Source: Bacteroidales bacterium | GTDB lineage: Bacteria > Bacteroidota > Bacteroidia > Bacteroidales > UBA932 | Assembly (NCBI GenBank): GCA_017935505.1 | Contig: JAGBHM010000023.1 | Coordinates: 62,001-126,000, forward strand | Length of the DNA: 64,000 bases | Direction of reading: 5' to 3' | In this document: positions 52,196 to 61,416 of the stretch, one piece after another | Numbering within the stretch: the stretch's first letter is position 1 | How the letters are laid out: each line of letters opens with the position of its first letter | Position numbers and translations under genes: made by a program | Notes under the pieces: model-generated | What the model was told of the DNA's origin: nothing | Database searches by the model: none | What the model saw: the letters and a program-made list of their open reading frames with translations, nothing else

Positions 52196-53626
52196 TTAAA
52201 AAACAGCTTTTACCAGCTCCTGGATATTTGCCACTCTCATTATTTGGATACCTTTTTCAAGGCCCGACGGAATTTTACTGAAAGAGGAGACTAATATCTG
52301 CTTGAACCCCAGTTTTTCAGCCTCTATTATACGCCGTTCCACCTGACTTACAGGACGTATCTCCCCACTAAGCCCAATCTCACCAGCAAATGCGGTATCA
52401 TTTGAGAGAGTCACATCAAAATTCGAAGAGAGAATAGAGGCTACAACTGCCAGATCGCATGCTGGATCTGAAACCCTAAGGCCGCCGGCCATATTGAGGA
52501 ATACATCTTTCTGGGCTAGTTTGAAACCAACCCTTTTTTCCAGCACTGCAAGTAGCATATTCATTCTCCTTACATCAAATCCTGTGGCAGATCTCTGCGG
52601 AGTGCCATATGCCGCCGTGCTCACAAGTGCTTGGATTTCAATCAGAAAAGGCCTGGTGCCATCGAGGGTTGCCGCAACAGCAGTTCCACTGAGATTATTG
52701 TCGTGCATTGGAATGAACATTTCAGAAGGGTTCAGAACCTCTCTGAGCCCTTGGGAGGTCATTTCATAAACGGCAAGTTCGGCAGTTGAACCAAATCTGT
52801 TCTTGATACTCCTTAAAATACGGTAAGAGTGGCGCGTATCTCCTTCAAACTGTAAAACCACATCAACTATATGTTCCAGAATTTTTGGTCCGGCAATACT
52901 TCCGTCTTTGGTTATGTGTCCTATGAGAATCACCGGAGTATTGCTCTCCTTTGCAAATCGGAGCAGAGATGCAGCACACTCCCTCACCTGCGAGACACTA
53001 CCTGCAGATGATTCAATATTCTGGGAATAAATTGTTTGTATCGAGTCAATTATGAGCAACTGTGGCTTTACAACCTTTGCCTGTGTAAGAATATTTTCAA
53101 GTAATGTCTCCGATAGTATCAGACAATTGTCTGCATCTGACATATTGCCGGTGTCACTCTCCGGATACATGTTGGTATTATCTCCAAAATCAGGTTGGCG
53201 CATTAGCCTGTCGGCCCTCAGCTTAATTTGCCTTACGCTCTCCTCTCCCGAGATATAGAGTGTTTTAAGATGATTGCAATATAGCGGAATTTGTAAAGAG
53301 AGTGTCGATTTTCCTATTCCAGGTTCTCCACCAATAAGAATCAGGGATCCTTCAACCAATCCACCTCCCAATACCCGGTCCAATTCGCTATTACCCAATG
53401 TAATCCTGCTCTCATTTGTTGAGTTTATCTCAGACAGCCGTTGTGGCGTACCGGCAATACTCTCCAAGAAAGCGCGGTTCCGTGATGTTATATTTCCATC
53501 ATCACCTTTGCCCACAATCTCCTCCACCATAGTATTCCATTCGCCACAAGCCGGGCACTTTCCCATCCATTTTGCACTCTCATTTCCACAAGCAGTGCAG
53601 AACCATGCTTTTTTGATTTTTGCCAT
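52196..53626 (-). CDS. radA: DNA repair protein RadA
   Basis: RecA-like ATPase that promotes branch migration in recombinational repair. Seen: an N-terminal four-Cys zinc finger (CTACGNESAKWMGKCPACG), Walker A GGEPGIGKST, the KNRFG motif (IKNRFGSTAELAVYEM) and a C-terminal Lon-like domain (about 330-475). I prefer the ATG at 53626 (MAKIKKAWFC); an ATG three codons upstream at 53635 is equally readable. Length 476. A TAATTTTG -7 element lies on the minus strand at 53652-53659. Confidence 0.97.
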   Translation of the reverse strand: MAKIKKAWFCTACGNESAKWMGKCPACGEWNTMVEEIVGKGDDGNITSRNRAFLESIAGTPQRLSEINSTNESRITLGNSELDRVLGGGLVEGSLILIGGEPGIGKSTLSLQIPLYCNHLKTLYISGEESVRQIKLRADRLMRQPDFGDNTNMYPESDTGNMSDADNCLILSETLLENILTQAKVVKPQLLIIDSIQTIYSQNIESSAGSVSQVRECAASLLRFAKESNTPVILIGHITKDGSIAGPKILEHIVDVVLQFEGDTRHSYRILRSIKNRFGSTAELAVYEMTSQGLREVLNPSEMFIPMHDNNLSGTAVAATLDGTRPFLIEIQALVSTAAYGTPQRSATGFDVRRMNMLLAVLEKRVGFKLAQKDVFLNMAGGLRVSDPACDLAVVASILSSNFDVTLSNDTAFAGEIGLSGEIRPVSQVERRIIEAEKLGFKQILVSSFSKIPSGLEKGIQIMRVANIQELVKAVF

Positions 53627-53687
53627 AATTTTCATTTTATAAAACCTGATACAAAATTAGAAAAGAATTGACATTATTATATATCGA

Positions 53688-53721
53688 CGGTAGATTATCG
53701 GTAGATTTAAAAATATCTACC
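53688..53721. repeat. Short direct and inverted repeats beside a recombinase remnant
   Basis: CGGTAGATT occurs at 53688-53696 and again at 53699-53707 (11-base period). GGTAGAT at 53700-53706 also forms an inverted repeat with ATCTACC at 53715-53721. Such clustered repeats beside an integrase 3' end resemble arm or core sites of an attachment region, but no partner site was found in the window. Confidence 0.4.
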
Positions 53722-53737
53722 CAAAATATACTCCACA

Positions 53738-53959
53738 CTATTTTGTACCACTTTTTGCATTCATCAAATCCTTTATAATAGTATCCTCAATAACTTCAGA
53801 ATATATTTGGGTTGTTGTAACTTTTGAGTGGCCCAATATCTTCTGTATTGTTGTTATGGGAATACTCTGATTGCATAATAGAGTGGCACAGGTGTGACGA
53901 GCTACATGGAATGTCATTTTAGTCTCAATCATCAATTTCTGCTGTATCTTCGTGTAGAA
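53738..53959 (-). pseudogene. C-terminal remnant of a tyrosine recombinase
   Basis: About 73 codons of open frame encode the end of the catalytic domain of a Bacteroidota-type phage or transposon integrase: FHVARHTCATLL (His-x-x-Arg), ILGHSKVTTTQIYSEV (second His and the nucleophile Tyr). The frame is closed upstream by a TAG at 53960-53962, and I find no N-terminal SAM-like domain or first catalytic Arg between there and the serine hydrolase gene. It is therefore a relic and not an active gene. It marks past insertion of a mobile element between radA and the hydrolase pair. Confidence 0.85.
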
Positions 53960-53996
53960 CTAACACATTGCAGGTTTTATATTTATTTTGACAGAA

Positions 53997-54028
53997 ATTG
54001 GACTTGTTTAAAGTATTCACTATATTTG
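53997..54028 (+). promoter_or_regulatory. Promoter of the exported hydrolase pair
   Basis: ATTG at 53997-54000, 20-base spacer, TATATTTG at 54021-54028: a good -33/-7 match. Predicted start near 54035, about 20 bases before the ATG at 54056. Confidence 0.65.
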
Positions 54029-54055
54029 TTTGATTAATGTTTTAACAGATCTCGT

Positions 54056-55666
54056 ATGAAGAAATTATGTATCCTATTGGTTGCGGCTATTTTCTCGGCA
54101 TCGGCCGGTTGGGCGTCAGGTTCTGTAGAGAACTATGGTATTGAAGATAATGAATGCTGCGGTAAGAATGTAGATGAAAAAGTTGTAAAAAGTATCGACA
54201 GCTATATCCAAAAAGTGCAGAAGGAGTGGCAGTTGACTGGAGTGGCAGCGGCTTTTTCCAAAGGAGGGGAAGTTTTTTATTCTAAGGCATATGGTGTTAA
54301 GGATATGACATCGACGGAGCCTATAGATGTGAATACTGTTTTTCAGATAGGTTCGGTTTCAAAATCATTTACAGCAGCCGTTATGGCATCGCTGGTTGAT
54401 GAGGGCAAGGTGAGCTGGGAGGATACCGTCGTGAACATTCTGCCAGATTTCAAAATGTATGATCCGTGGGTTACTGCAAATATGCAGGTCAAGGATGTGA
54501 TGACGCACAAGAGCGGCCTTGGCGGACAAGTAGGTACATATCTTCCAAATTTGGGCTACGACAGGGATGATATCTACAGAATGATGGCCCAGATAAAGCC
54601 TGCTTACAGTTTCAGAAATGATTATCAGTATAATAACATCACATTTATAATTGCGGCCAAAATTATAGAGAAGGTTACAGGAAAAACATGGGAGGAGAAT
54701 GTGCAGGAGCGTATTTTCAACCCTCTTGGCATGACTTCAACTTCTATGAATGGAGAGGGTTACATTGCAACTGAAAACAAAGCAGTGCCACATGAATATC
54801 TATACAAAGATTCGATAGCAATAAGGCCTCTGTATGGTGATGACCAGGCATTATGGTGGCTTACTGTAATAGGACCGGCCGGTTCAATCAATTCAAATGT
54901 GGGTGATATGATCAAATATGCCGAGTTCCACAGATTGAATGGTGTTGCCCAAAACGGAAAACAGGTAATCTCTGAAAAGAGTGCAAAATATCTCCATAAA
55001 GGAGTTACAATTACATCACAGGATGATAACCGTACAACCCTCTATGGTCACTGCTGGTTTGTGGAGCAGAATAACCGTTACAGATTGTATTTCCACACAG
55101 GCACAACATGGGGATTTTCAACACTTTGCTTCTTTGTGCCGGAGTTGGAGCTTAGCGGTATAATGTTTATGAATTGTGAGGTGGGTGCTTCGCCGCGCTA
55201 TGCAATTATGCGCCGCCTCATTGATTTGATGATGGGTGCTCCTGTAGGGGAGTTTACAGACCAATTCAAGGATTACAGCAAGGAGTCATTTGAAAGCTAC
55301 ATCGCATCTGAGAAGAGTGCTGCTGAGAAGGCCGCTGCCAAGGAGGCTGAGGAGAAGGCTTCAGGCAAAGCTTTGAATCTGCCTGCGCCCAAAGCATCTG
55401 CTATTGTGGGTAGGTATGTGAAAGATGAGCCTTGGGGTGATGTTGTTGTAGAGGCGGAGAAAGGTCTCCTCTATATCACTACAGGAAAGAAGGCATTTAA
55501 GAATAGGCTAAACCATAAGGAGGGCAATACTTATACATTCTGGAGCGACGGATATGAGTTTGCAATCCATTTTGATATGGATGAGAAAGGTAAGAAATCT
55601 GTTGGGTTTATACTGGAGCTTGGAAAGGGTGAAGAGAAGTCTGTAGGCGGATGGATGCGCGAATAG
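54056..55666 (+). CDS. Exported serine hydrolase, beta-lactamase class C / penicillin-binding protein-like
   Basis: Periplasmic serine enzyme of the beta-lactamase fold, probably a D-amino-acid peptidase or esterase and not necessarily a resistance enzyme. Seen: signal peptide (MKKLCILLVAAIFSASAGWAS), SxxK at S100-K103 (IGSVSKSFTAA), the Tyr motif Y192-N-N (QYNNITF), the third motif HTG in FHTGTTWGFS, and a C-terminal beta domain (about 440-536) of DUF3471 type after an Ala/Glu/Lys-rich linker. Length 536. The next gene lies 51 bases downstream, also exported. Confidence 0.9.
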   Translation: MKKLCILLVAAIFSASAGWASGSVENYGIEDNECCGKNVDEKVVKSIDSYIQKVQKEWQLTGVAAAFSKGGEVFYSKAYGVKDMTSTEPIDVNTVFQIGSVSKSFTAAVMASLVDEGKVSWEDTVVNILPDFKMYDPWVTANMQVKDVMTHKSGLGGQVGTYLPNLGYDRDDIYRMMAQIKPAYSFRNDYQYNNITFIIAAKIIEKVTGKTWEENVQERIFNPLGMTSTSMNGEGYIATENKAVPHEYLYKDSIAIRPLYGDDQALWWLTVIGPAGSINSNVGDMIKYAEFHRLNGVAQNGKQVISEKSAKYLHKGVTITSQDDNRTTLYGHCWFVEQNNRYRLYFHTGTTWGFSTLCFFVPELELSGIMFMNCEVGASPRYAIMRRLIDLMMGAPVGEFTDQFKDYSKESFESYIASEKSAAEKAAAKEAEEKASGKALNLPAPKASAIVGRYVKDEPWGDVVVEAEKGLLYITTGKKAFKNRLNHKEGNTYTFWSDGYEFAIHFDMDEKGKKSVGFILELGKGEEKSVGGWMRE

Positions 55667-55717
55667 CCTGACATGCAATAATTTATAAAGATAAAATAAA
55701 ATTAAAAAAATAAGGAT

Positions 55718-56539
55718 ATGAAAAAGATTTTTGCTTTGGTAGCCATTATGGTGTTGGTGATGGCAAGTTTTGGCAATGTTGATGCTCAAGGAAAAAAGGT
55801 AAAACAAGCAACAGAAACAGTAGAGGCTTGTATGCCAATTATTGGTATTTCTGCGGCGGAGTCTTCTCCAGCAAGCGCCCCTGCCACTTATGTCAATGCT
55901 GTAAAAAGGGCTGGCGGTGTGCCGGTTATAATTCCAATGACTTCAGACAAGGCTCAGTTGGAGGCTGTTCTTGAGATTGTTGATGGTGTTATAATGACAG
56001 GTGGTGAGGATATTGATCCTCTTAAAGGTTATAATGAGGAGCCTTTGCGTGCCCTTGGAGAGATTGTTCCGGAGCGTGACAAATTTGATTTGATGCTTAT
56101 CAGAATGGCTGTGGCAAAAGGTCTTCCTGTATTGGGAATATGTCGTGGTGAGCAGCTTATGAATGTGGCATTTGGCGGTTCATTATATCAGGATATACCT
56201 TCTCAGGTAAAGACATCTTATATAAAACACCGTCAGGAGGCTCCACGCAATTACGGAACCCATTCAATTGAGATCACAGAGGGCTCATTGATGCACAAAA
56301 TGCTGGGAGTGAATAAAATTGCAGTAAACTCATACCACCATCAGGCGGTTAAGGATGTTGCTCCTGGCTTTAAAGTTACAGCAGTATCTCCAGATGGCAT
56401 TGTAGAGGCTATTGAGAAAGTTGACTCAGACTGTGTATGGGGTGTGCAGTTCCATCCTGAAGGTTTTGTTTCAATGGGTGACGACAGCTTCTTGGGCATA
56501 TTCAAACACCTTGTGAATAAAGCGGCAGAAAAGAAATAA
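55718..56539 (+). CDS. Exported class I glutamine amidotransferase-like hydrolase (peptidase C26)
   Basis: Resembles gamma-glutamyl-GABA hydrolase (PuuD-like). Seen: signal peptide (MKKIFALVAIMVLVMASFGNVDAQ), GVIMTGGEDIDP, the nucleophile elbow LGICRGEQLMNVAFGG with C142, and the catalytic His in WGVQFHPEG near residue 245. Length 273. Export is unusual, since the characterised C26 enzymes of this type are cytoplasmic; together with the serine hydrolase upstream it suggests a role in breaking gamma-glutamyl bonds or peptides in the periplasm, for example in wall peptides (inference). Confidence 0.88.
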   Translation: MKKIFALVAIMVLVMASFGNVDAQGKKVKQATETVEACMPIIGISAAESSPASAPATYVNAVKRAGGVPVIIPMTSDKAQLEAVLEIVDGVIMTGGEDIDPLKGYNEEPLRALGEIVPERDKFDLMLIRMAVAKGLPVLGICRGEQLMNVAFGGSLYQDIPSQVKTSYIKHRQEAPRNYGTHSIEITEGSLMHKMLGVNKIAVNSYHHQAVKDVAPGFKVTAVSPDGIVEAIEKVDSDCVWGVQFHPEGFVSMGDDSFLGIFKHLVNKAAEKK

Positions 56540-56540
56540 A

Positions 56541-56570
56541 TTGCAGTTATTATATTTTTTAGTAGGTTTG
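56541..56570 (+). promoter_or_regulatory. Promoter of the panC operon
   Basis: TTG at 56541-56543, 19-base spacer, TAGGTTTG at 56563-56570, an excellent match to the Bacteroidota consensus. Predicted start near 56577, about 29 bases before the panC ATG. Confidence 0.65.
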
Positions 56571-56605
56571 CAAATCTTTTTGATAGAAACAGACATATAT
56601 AAACA

Positions 56606-57442
56606 ATGATAGTTGCCAAAACACTTGCTGAATTTGCACAGGCATACAGCAATCTGGAAAATAAGGCCGATATAGGCTTTGTTCCAACAATGGGAGCCCT
56701 GCATGAAGGGCATATATCTTTGGTTAAGGAGTCTGCAAAGAGGTGTTCGCATACTGTTGTGAGCATTTTTGTAAATCCTACCCAATTTAATAACAAACAG
56801 GATCTCGAAACATATCCGCGTACTCTGGAGGCTGATTGCAAGCTTCTGGAGGAGTGCGCGGTTGACATAGTATTTGCTCCAAGAGTCATAGACATATATC
56901 CGCAGGAGGATACCAGAGTCTTTGATCTTGGAGGGCTTGACAATTATGGTGAAGGACCTCGCCGTCCGGGTCATTTCAATGGTGTAGCCCAGGTCGTTAC
57001 CCGTTTGTTTGACATTGTCAAACCTGCATATGCCTTCTTCGGAGAGAAAGATTTCCAGCAGGTGGCCATAATCAAGTATTTTGTAAAGGATCTAAATTAT
57101 CCACTTACAATAGTGCCTTGCAGCATTATAAGAGAGAGCGACGGTTTGGCAAAGAGTTCAAGGAACACACTCCTTACTCCTGCACAGCGTGCTGCCGCTC
57201 CACATATATACAAAACTCTCTGCAAAGCTGTGGAATTGAAGGGTAAGTACTCTCCAAAGGAGGTTGCCGCCATTCTTGCAAAGGAGATTGATGAAAATCC
57301 TGAACTTGAAACAGAGTACATAGAGATTATTGATGCTGATACACTCCGTCCTATTGAGAACTGGAATGATGCGGAAAATCTCCGTTTGTGGTGTGCAGTG
57401 TATGCACGTCCGGTAAGGCTTATCGACAATATCGGATTGTAA
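56606..57442 (+). CDS. panC: Pantothenate synthetase (PanC)
   Basis: Joins pantoate and beta-alanine with ATP to make pantothenate. Seen: FVPTMGALHEGHISLV near residues 25-40 with the HxGH nucleotide motif, VSIFVNPTQFN, FGEKDFQQ near 145, and IIRESDGLAKSSRN carrying the KMSKS-like site. Length 278 is typical. panD follows 32 bases downstream, a functional pair: PanD provides beta-alanine. Confidence 0.97.
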   Translation: MIVAKTLAEFAQAYSNLENKADIGFVPTMGALHEGHISLVKESAKRCSHTVVSIFVNPTQFNNKQDLETYPRTLEADCKLLEECAVDIVFAPRVIDIYPQEDTRVFDLGGLDNYGEGPRRPGHFNGVAQVVTRLFDIVKPAYAFFGEKDFQQVAIIKYFVKDLNYPLTIVPCSIIRESDGLAKSSRNTLLTPAQRAAAPHIYKTLCKAVELKGKYSPKEVAAILAKEIDENPELETEYIEIIDADTLRPIENWNDAENLRLWCAVYARPVRLIDNIGL

Positions 57443-57474
57443 TAACTAGAAAATATAACTAAATACTCATACAG

Positions 57475-57828
57475 ATGTTTTTAGAAATAGTAAAGTCCAA
57501 GATTCACAGAGTAAGTGTAACCGAAGCCAATCTGAATTATATTGGCAGCATTACCATTGATGAGGATCTTATAGATGCAACGGGACTGTATGAAAATGAG
57601 AAAGTACAGATAGTAAATATAAATAACGGCGAAAGGATTGAGACTTATGTTATAAAAGGGGAGAGAGGTAGCGGAAAGATCTGTCTTAACGGGGCAGCTG
57701 CCCGCAAGTTTGCGGTGGGAGACCTGGTTATCATAATGTCTTATGCTTTGATGACTCCCGAGGAGGCAAAAAACTTTAAGCCTAAAGTGGTATTTCCAGA
57801 CTCTGTAACCAATAGGCTCATCAGCTGA
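57475..57828 (+). CDS. panD: Aspartate 1-decarboxylase precursor (PanD)
   Basis: Makes beta-alanine from aspartate; self-cleaves between Gly24 and Ser25 to form the pyruvoyl cofactor. Seen: K9 in [13 protein letters not shown], the cleavage site YIGSITID with S25, and Y58-type region [10 protein letters not shown]; 117 residues. 15 bases to the next gene. The usual bacterial PanD type, not the GAD-type alternative. Confidence 0.97.
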   Translation: MFLEIVKSKIHRVSVTEANLNYIGSITIDEDLIDATGLYENEKVQIVNINNGERIETYVIKGERGSGKICLNGAAARKFAVGDLVIIMSYALMTPEEAKNFKPKVVFPDSVTNRLIS

Positions 57829-57843
57829 AACAAGTTGTAAAAC

Positions 57844-58836
57844 ATGAAAAAACTGATACAATATTTTCTACTGCTTGCTCTAGCAGGTCTATTATTGTAT
57901 TTTTCTTTCAAAGGGGTCAAGTGGAACGACTTTGTAAACGGACTTAAGGGCTGCAATTTCCAATGGATTGCAGCTTCTGTTGTTGTTGGAATTATAGGTT
58001 TTATATTCAGAGGATTACGATGGAGACTCCTGCTGCTTCCGCTTAATGGAAAGGTTACATTCAGGGAGGCATATGATGGTGTCGCAATAGCGTATCTCAC
58101 AAATTTTGCAATTCCCAGGGCTGGTGAGATAGCCCGTTGTGGAGTTGTTGCAAAAAGCGGAAAGGTTACCTTTGAGGGGGCTTTGGGTACAGTAGTCCTT
58201 GAGCGCAGCTTTGATATGCTGTGTCTCCTTTTCTGGATTGTCACCTTACTTGCATTCAAGTGGGATGAGTTCGGAAGTTTTATGAATGAGCAGTTGCTTG
58301 TGCCGTTTTCACAGCGGTTCAGCTTTGGTTTTGTATGGATTCTGGCGGCACTTTTCCTGCTTGCTGCAATTGCTTGTGCAGTGGCTTGGAGATATCGCAA
58401 AAGGCTTCTGGAGGTAAAACTGTTTGCAAAGCTGTATGATATTGCCAAAGGCTTATGGCAGGGAGTGCTGGCCGCATTCAGGATGAAGGGCAAAGGCTTG
58501 TTTTTTATCTACACTGCCGCCATTTGGGGCACATACTGGCTTACAAGCTACACAACAATACAAGCATTTCCATCTGTCTCATATCTCGATGGTTCTGATG
58601 CGCTCTTCCTTATGATTGTAGGAGGTCTCGGATGGGTTGTTCCTGTACAGGGGGGCTTGGGTGCATACCATTTTATAGTTAGTCTTGCATTGTGGAGCGT
58701 CTACTCCATTCCACAGACCACAGGTGTAATATTTGCAACAATCTCGCACGAATCACAGGCATTGGCCATGGTTGTGTGTGGTGTTGTCTCTCTGATAAGT
58801 GTCAGCCTGTGGAGCAGGAATACAGGCAAACGGTGA
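57844..58836 (+). CDS. Flippase-like / lysylphosphatidylglycerol synthase TM-family membrane protein
   Basis: Integral membrane protein with about 8 hydrophobic segments, 330 residues. Seen: NGLKGCNFQWIAASVVVG, FRGLRWRLLLLPL, YLTNFAIPRAGEIARCGVVAKSG and GGLGWVVPVQGGLGAYHFIVSLALW, characteristic of the LPG synthase TM-domain (UPF0104) family. Lacks the synthase domain, so it is likely a lipid or glycolipid flippase-type protein; the substrate is unknown. malQ starts 14 bases after. Confidence 0.88.
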   Translation: MKKLIQYFLLLALAGLLLYFSFKGVKWNDFVNGLKGCNFQWIAASVVVGIIGFIFRGLRWRLLLLPLNGKVTFREAYDGVAIAYLTNFAIPRAGEIARCGVVAKSGKVTFEGALGTVVLERSFDMLCLLFWIVTLLAFKWDEFGSFMNEQLLVPFSQRFSFGFVWILAALFLLAAIACAVAWRYRKRLLEVKLFAKLYDIAKGLWQGVLAAFRMKGKGLFFIYTAAIWGTYWLTSYTTIQAFPSVSYLDGSDALFLMIVGGLGWVVPVQGGLGAYHFIVSLALWSVYSIPQTTGVIFATISHESQALAMVVCGVVSLISVSLWSRNTGKR

Positions 58837-58850
58837 TAAAAAATTGGATT

Positions 58851-61385
58851 ATGACGATAAAGTTTACAATACATTTTACCCCGACAGGGGATGAAAAACT
58901 TTTTATTGAGGGACTCTCTTCTGCCATTATGCCTGCGGAGCTGGCGCAAGGGGCTCTTCCTCTTGAGTACGAGGGGGATTCTCTATGGAGCAGAGAGCTC
59001 AATATAAATACAAGGAAAGAGAGGATAATATCATACAGGTATTTTGTTGGAAGAGCTGGAGGGGAGAGGTATTATGAGGCTGGAAGGATGCGCTCCATTG
59101 TGGCAAACAGCAAGACTTCACACATCGAAGCCCGTGACCAGTGGACTGGCAATACGGCTGATGCTCCATTTTTGTCGGCACCCTTTTCTGATGTCTTCTT
59201 CTCTGAGACGGCTTCGCAATACAGCAATACGCACAGATGTCATCATGAATTGATAATCAGGGCTATAATTCCCAATATACCAGCCAGCAACCAAATCAGG
59301 CTTGTTGGTAATGTGCCTGCACTAGGAGAGTGGAATGTTGAAAAGGGAATAACTATGACAAGGGTTGAGGGCCAGCGCTGGGAGGCTTATATTCCTGTCG
59401 GTGAGAATGCCGGAGAAGAGTGGGAGTATAAATTTGTCGATTATAACAATGTTTCCGACAGCTATATTTGGGAAGAGGGCGACAATCGTACTCTCATTGT
59501 GCCGGAGGTCGGCAAGCATAATACCCTAATAATGGAACATTCCTCTGCCCGTTTTGGAGTTTCAAATCCGAGATTTGCAGGATGTGCAGTCCCTGTCTTC
59601 TCCCTCAAATCAAAAAAGAGCCATGGCGTGGGGGATTTTGCAGATATAAGGCTGCTGGCCGATTGGGCAAAGGCTGCAGGTTTGTCGGTGATACAGCTGT
59701 TGCCTATAAATGATACTACGGCATATATGTCGTGGAAAGACTCATATCCATACAATTGCATATCAACCCTGGCACTGCATCCATTGTACATAAATTTGGC
59801 AGAACTGGGGGAGATGAAGGACGAAAAATTGTACAAGGAATTTGCGCGGGAAGGGAAGCTGTTGAACCACAAGATGTTCCTTGATTATACAGAAGTTTGG
59901 GAGAGCAAGATGCGCTATTGCCGCTATATGTACCTTCAGGAGAGGGAGAATACATTTGCAGAGCCTGCCTATTACACTTTTTCAAAAGAGAACAAGGAGT
60001 GGCTCTATCCTTATGCACTCTTTTCGGCATTGCGCGACCATTTCAAAACTGCAGAATTCAAGAAATGGGGCAAAGTTGATGGAGTGGACTGCTCTGTATA
60101 TTCCGACAAACTTGTCTCAAAACTCTCGGCCAAATCAGGCACCTTGAGTGATGATATATATTTTTATGTATACCTTCAATATCATCTCTACAAGCAGATG
60201 TGCAAAACTAAAGAGTATGCACACTCTTGCGGAGTTGCCATAAAGGGCGATATTCCGATAGGAATCTCGCGCTGCAGCGTTGAGGCATGGCAATATCCTC
60301 ATCTGTTCAATTTCTCACAGTCTGCCGGAGCTCCGCCTGATTTCTTCTCAAAAACTGGCCAGAACTGGGGATTCCCAACCTACAACTGGGACAAGATGGC
60401 AGAAGACAATTATTCATGGTGGAAGCAGAGGCTTACCCTGTTTGCCAAATATTTTGATGCCTACAGAATAGACCATATACTTGGATTCTTCAGAATATGG
60501 GAGGTTCCGATTGAGTATTCAGACGGCCGTCTGGGCCATCTTTCGCCAACAATGCCATATACTCCTGAGCAGATACGGCAGATGGGCGTGCGCTTTACAA
60601 ATCCGGTTGAGATGGCAGGTGTGGGCAATGATGGAAATCCTACCCCAGATGGGCTGTTTATTGAGGATCCGTATAAAAAAGGACATTACCATCCGATGAT
60701 TTCTGCCCACGACGGAGCTATGTACAGAGCCCTGCCGCAATGGGAAAAGGAGGCATTTAACCACTTGCATTACAACTATTTCTTCCACAGACACAATGAG
60801 TTGTGGTATAACAATGCCATGAAGAAGCTTCAGCAGCTGATAGCTGCTACCAACATGCTTGCATGCGGTGAGGATTTGGGAATGCTTTCTGAGTCTGTAA
60901 CCAGATGCATGAATAATCTGAGGATACTCTCTCTCGAACTGATGATAATGCCTAAACAGTTTGGACAGGATCTCGGAGACCCTGCAGGATATCCATACCT
61001 TAGTGTCTGTACAACCAGCACACACGATTGTGAAACATTGAGAATGTGGCTAGGAAAGCGTCTTGGAACAACAATGGGAGCTGTTGCCAATGTGGACTCA
61101 ACAACCACAGTGCCTATTACCGATGCATTGCCAAAGGATTGTGCCGATATAATACGCAGAACATTGGCAGCACCGAGTATGCTGGCAATACTTCCGGTAC
61201 AGGACTGGTTGTCGGTTGATGAGAAGGTGCGCAGCAAGTATGTGGATAGTGAGAGAATAAATGATCCGTCGAATCCGAATCATTATTGGCGCTACAGGAT
61301 TCATATTCCATTGGAGGAGATGATCTCTGCAAAGGAATTTAACCGTAAAGTTGAGGGGCTTGTAAAGGAGAGCGGACGAAGATAA
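58851..61385 (+). CDS. malQ: 4-alpha-glucanotransferase (MalQ) with N-terminal starch-binding domains
   Basis: Transfers maltosyl units between alpha-1,4-glucans (GH77). I use the ATG at 58851 (MTIKFTIHF), since the longer in-frame extension lies inside the upstream gene. Length 844. Seen: two CBM20-like domains (about 1-105 and 125-220, IRLVGNVPALGEWNVEKG), then the GH77 barrel with the nucleophile Asp in DAYRIDHILGFFRIWEVP, the acid Glu in ACGEDLGML and TSTHDCETLR. No signal peptide, so it works on intracellular glycogen or maltodextrin. It is the only carbohydrate-active hydrolase-fold enzyme I recognise in the window. Confidence 0.96.
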   Translation: MTIKFTIHFTPTGDEKLFIEGLSSAIMPAELAQGALPLEYEGDSLWSRELNINTRKERIISYRYFVGRAGGERYYEAGRMRSIVANSKTSHIEARDQWTGNTADAPFLSAPFSDVFFSETASQYSNTHRCHHELIIRAIIPNIPASNQIRLVGNVPALGEWNVEKGITMTRVEGQRWEAYIPVGENAGEEWEYKFVDYNNVSDSYIWEEGDNRTLIVPEVGKHNTLIMEHSSARFGVSNPRFAGCAVPVFSLKSKKSHGVGDFADIRLLADWAKAAGLSVIQLLPINDTTAYMSWKDSYPYNCISTLALHPLYINLAELGEMKDEKLYKEFAREGKLLNHKMFLDYTEVWESKMRYCRYMYLQERENTFAEPAYYTFSKENKEWLYPYALFSALRDHFKTAEFKKWGKVDGVDCSVYSDKLVSKLSAKSGTLSDDIYFYVYLQYHLYKQMCKTKEYAHSCGVAIKGDIPIGISRCSVEAWQYPHLFNFSQSAGAPPDFFSKTGQNWGFPTYNWDKMAEDNYSWWKQRLTLFAKYFDAYRIDHILGFFRIWEVPIEYSDGRLGHLSPTMPYTPEQIRQMGVRFTNPVEMAGVGNDGNPTPDGLFIEDPYKKGHYHPMISAHDGAMYRALPQWEKEAFNHLHYNYFFHRHNELWYNNAMKKLQQLIAATNMLACGEDLGMLSESVTRCMNNLRILSLELMIMPKQFGQDLGDPAGYPYLSVCTTSTHDCETLRMWLGKRLGTTMGAVANVDSTTTVPITDALPKDCADIIRRTLAAPSMLAILPVQDWLSVDEKVRSKYVDSERINDPSNPNHYWRYRIHIPLEEMISAKEFNRKVEGLVKESGRR

Positions 61386-61416
61386 TAGGGGACAATAATA
61401 AAATATAAGTTTATAT

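Noticed and set aside
53738..53932. The recombinase fragment as an active small integrase
   Set aside because: It lacks the N-terminal binding domain and the first catalytic arginine, and the frame closes with a stop at 53960-53962.
58692..58850. A longer malQ reading frame starting inside the upstream membrane-protein gene
   Set aside because: The extra residues are a shadow of the flippase-like gene in another frame, Cys-rich and unlike any CBM20 start; the ATG at 58851 begins the recognisable domain.
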